In this document: positions 13,768 to 13,820 of the stretch, piece by piece
Layout: every line of letters begins with the position of its first letter
Position numbering within the stretch: position 1 is the first letter of the stretch
DNA from: SM23-73-3 sp964580215
GTDB lineage: Bacteria > Zixibacteria > MSB-5A5 > SM1-73
Length of the DNA stretch: 13,820 nt
Assembly (NCBI GenBank): GCA_964580215.1
Contig: CAZOJT010000062.1
Location: 1 to 13,820, forward strand
Reading direction: 5' to 3'
Translations under genes and position numbers: made by a program
The notes under the pieces: generated by a model
Seen by the model: the letters and a program-made list of their open reading frames with translations, nothing else
What the model was told of the DNA's origin: nothing
Database searches by the model: none

Positions 13768-13820
13768 TTAAGGAGAGCATATAATTGTTTACATCCCCCC
13801 TTTAGAAAAGGGGGGAAGGG
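13768..13820. mobile_element. Left end of a second MITE copy, cut by the window edge
   Basis: From TAAGG at 13769 the first 36 bp differ from the first element (starting at 2990) at only two positions, including the GTTTACATC block and the C-run. The hairpin loop differs (AGAA). The right end would lie beyond the window. Confidence 0.65.

Overview
The window looks like a bacterial chromosome segment of moderate, roughly balanced GC. The most likely source is an uncultured lineage of the FCB type (Zixibacteria, WOR-3 or KSB1-like). This rests on a secreted PKD/parallel beta-helix protein ending in a FlgD-like, type IX-style C-terminal domain, on the lipoproteins around it, and on the transposase families present. 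The lineage is inferred; there is no rRNA or other marker gene. TGA acts as a stop codon, so the standard bacterial code applies.

Layout. Bases 1-1465 are decayed mobile DNA: a scrap of an IS3-type transposase, abutted by an ISNCY-like insertion sequence (83-1465) whose DDE transposase is broken by short palindromes. Bases 1482-2325 are a complete small transcription unit with promoter, RBS, a DUF4398-like lipoprotein and a terminator. Bases 2326-3174 hold no gene but carry a 188-bp MITE-like element (2986-3173); the left end of a second copy lies at the window's right edge. Bases 3175-4119 (minus strand) encode an HTH-WYL regulator. Bases 4362-5300 (minus) are a second transposase relic, of IS481 type, full of short palindromes. 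Bases 5488-5955 are non-coding apart from a 76-bp long inverted repeat.

A well-defined minus-strand operon runs from a perfect TTGACA-17-TATAAT promoter (11074-11046), through a 5' leader hairpin, the 1427-aa secreted PKD/beta-helix protein and a TPR lipoprotein, to an intrinsic terminator (5988-5956). The two products plausibly work at the cell surface: one large exported protein and one membrane-anchored TPR lipoprotein. Two further minus-strand genes follow: an unrecognised 216-aa protein and a D-cysteine desulfhydrase of the ACC deaminase family.

The most unusual feature is a set of at least three families of very short palindromes: a 17-bp CCCGCC-N3-GGCGGG type, a 23-40 bp CGTATG/CATACG type, and a roughly 29-bp type centred on GGATCC. 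They sit almost only inside or beside the dead transposases and inside the MITE. In several places, removing the palindrome on paper restores the transposase reading frame, so they behave like tiny insertions. Second in interest is the architecture of the giant protein: a block of five PKD-like domains, preceded by a charged linker, is inserted between two coils of its beta-helix.
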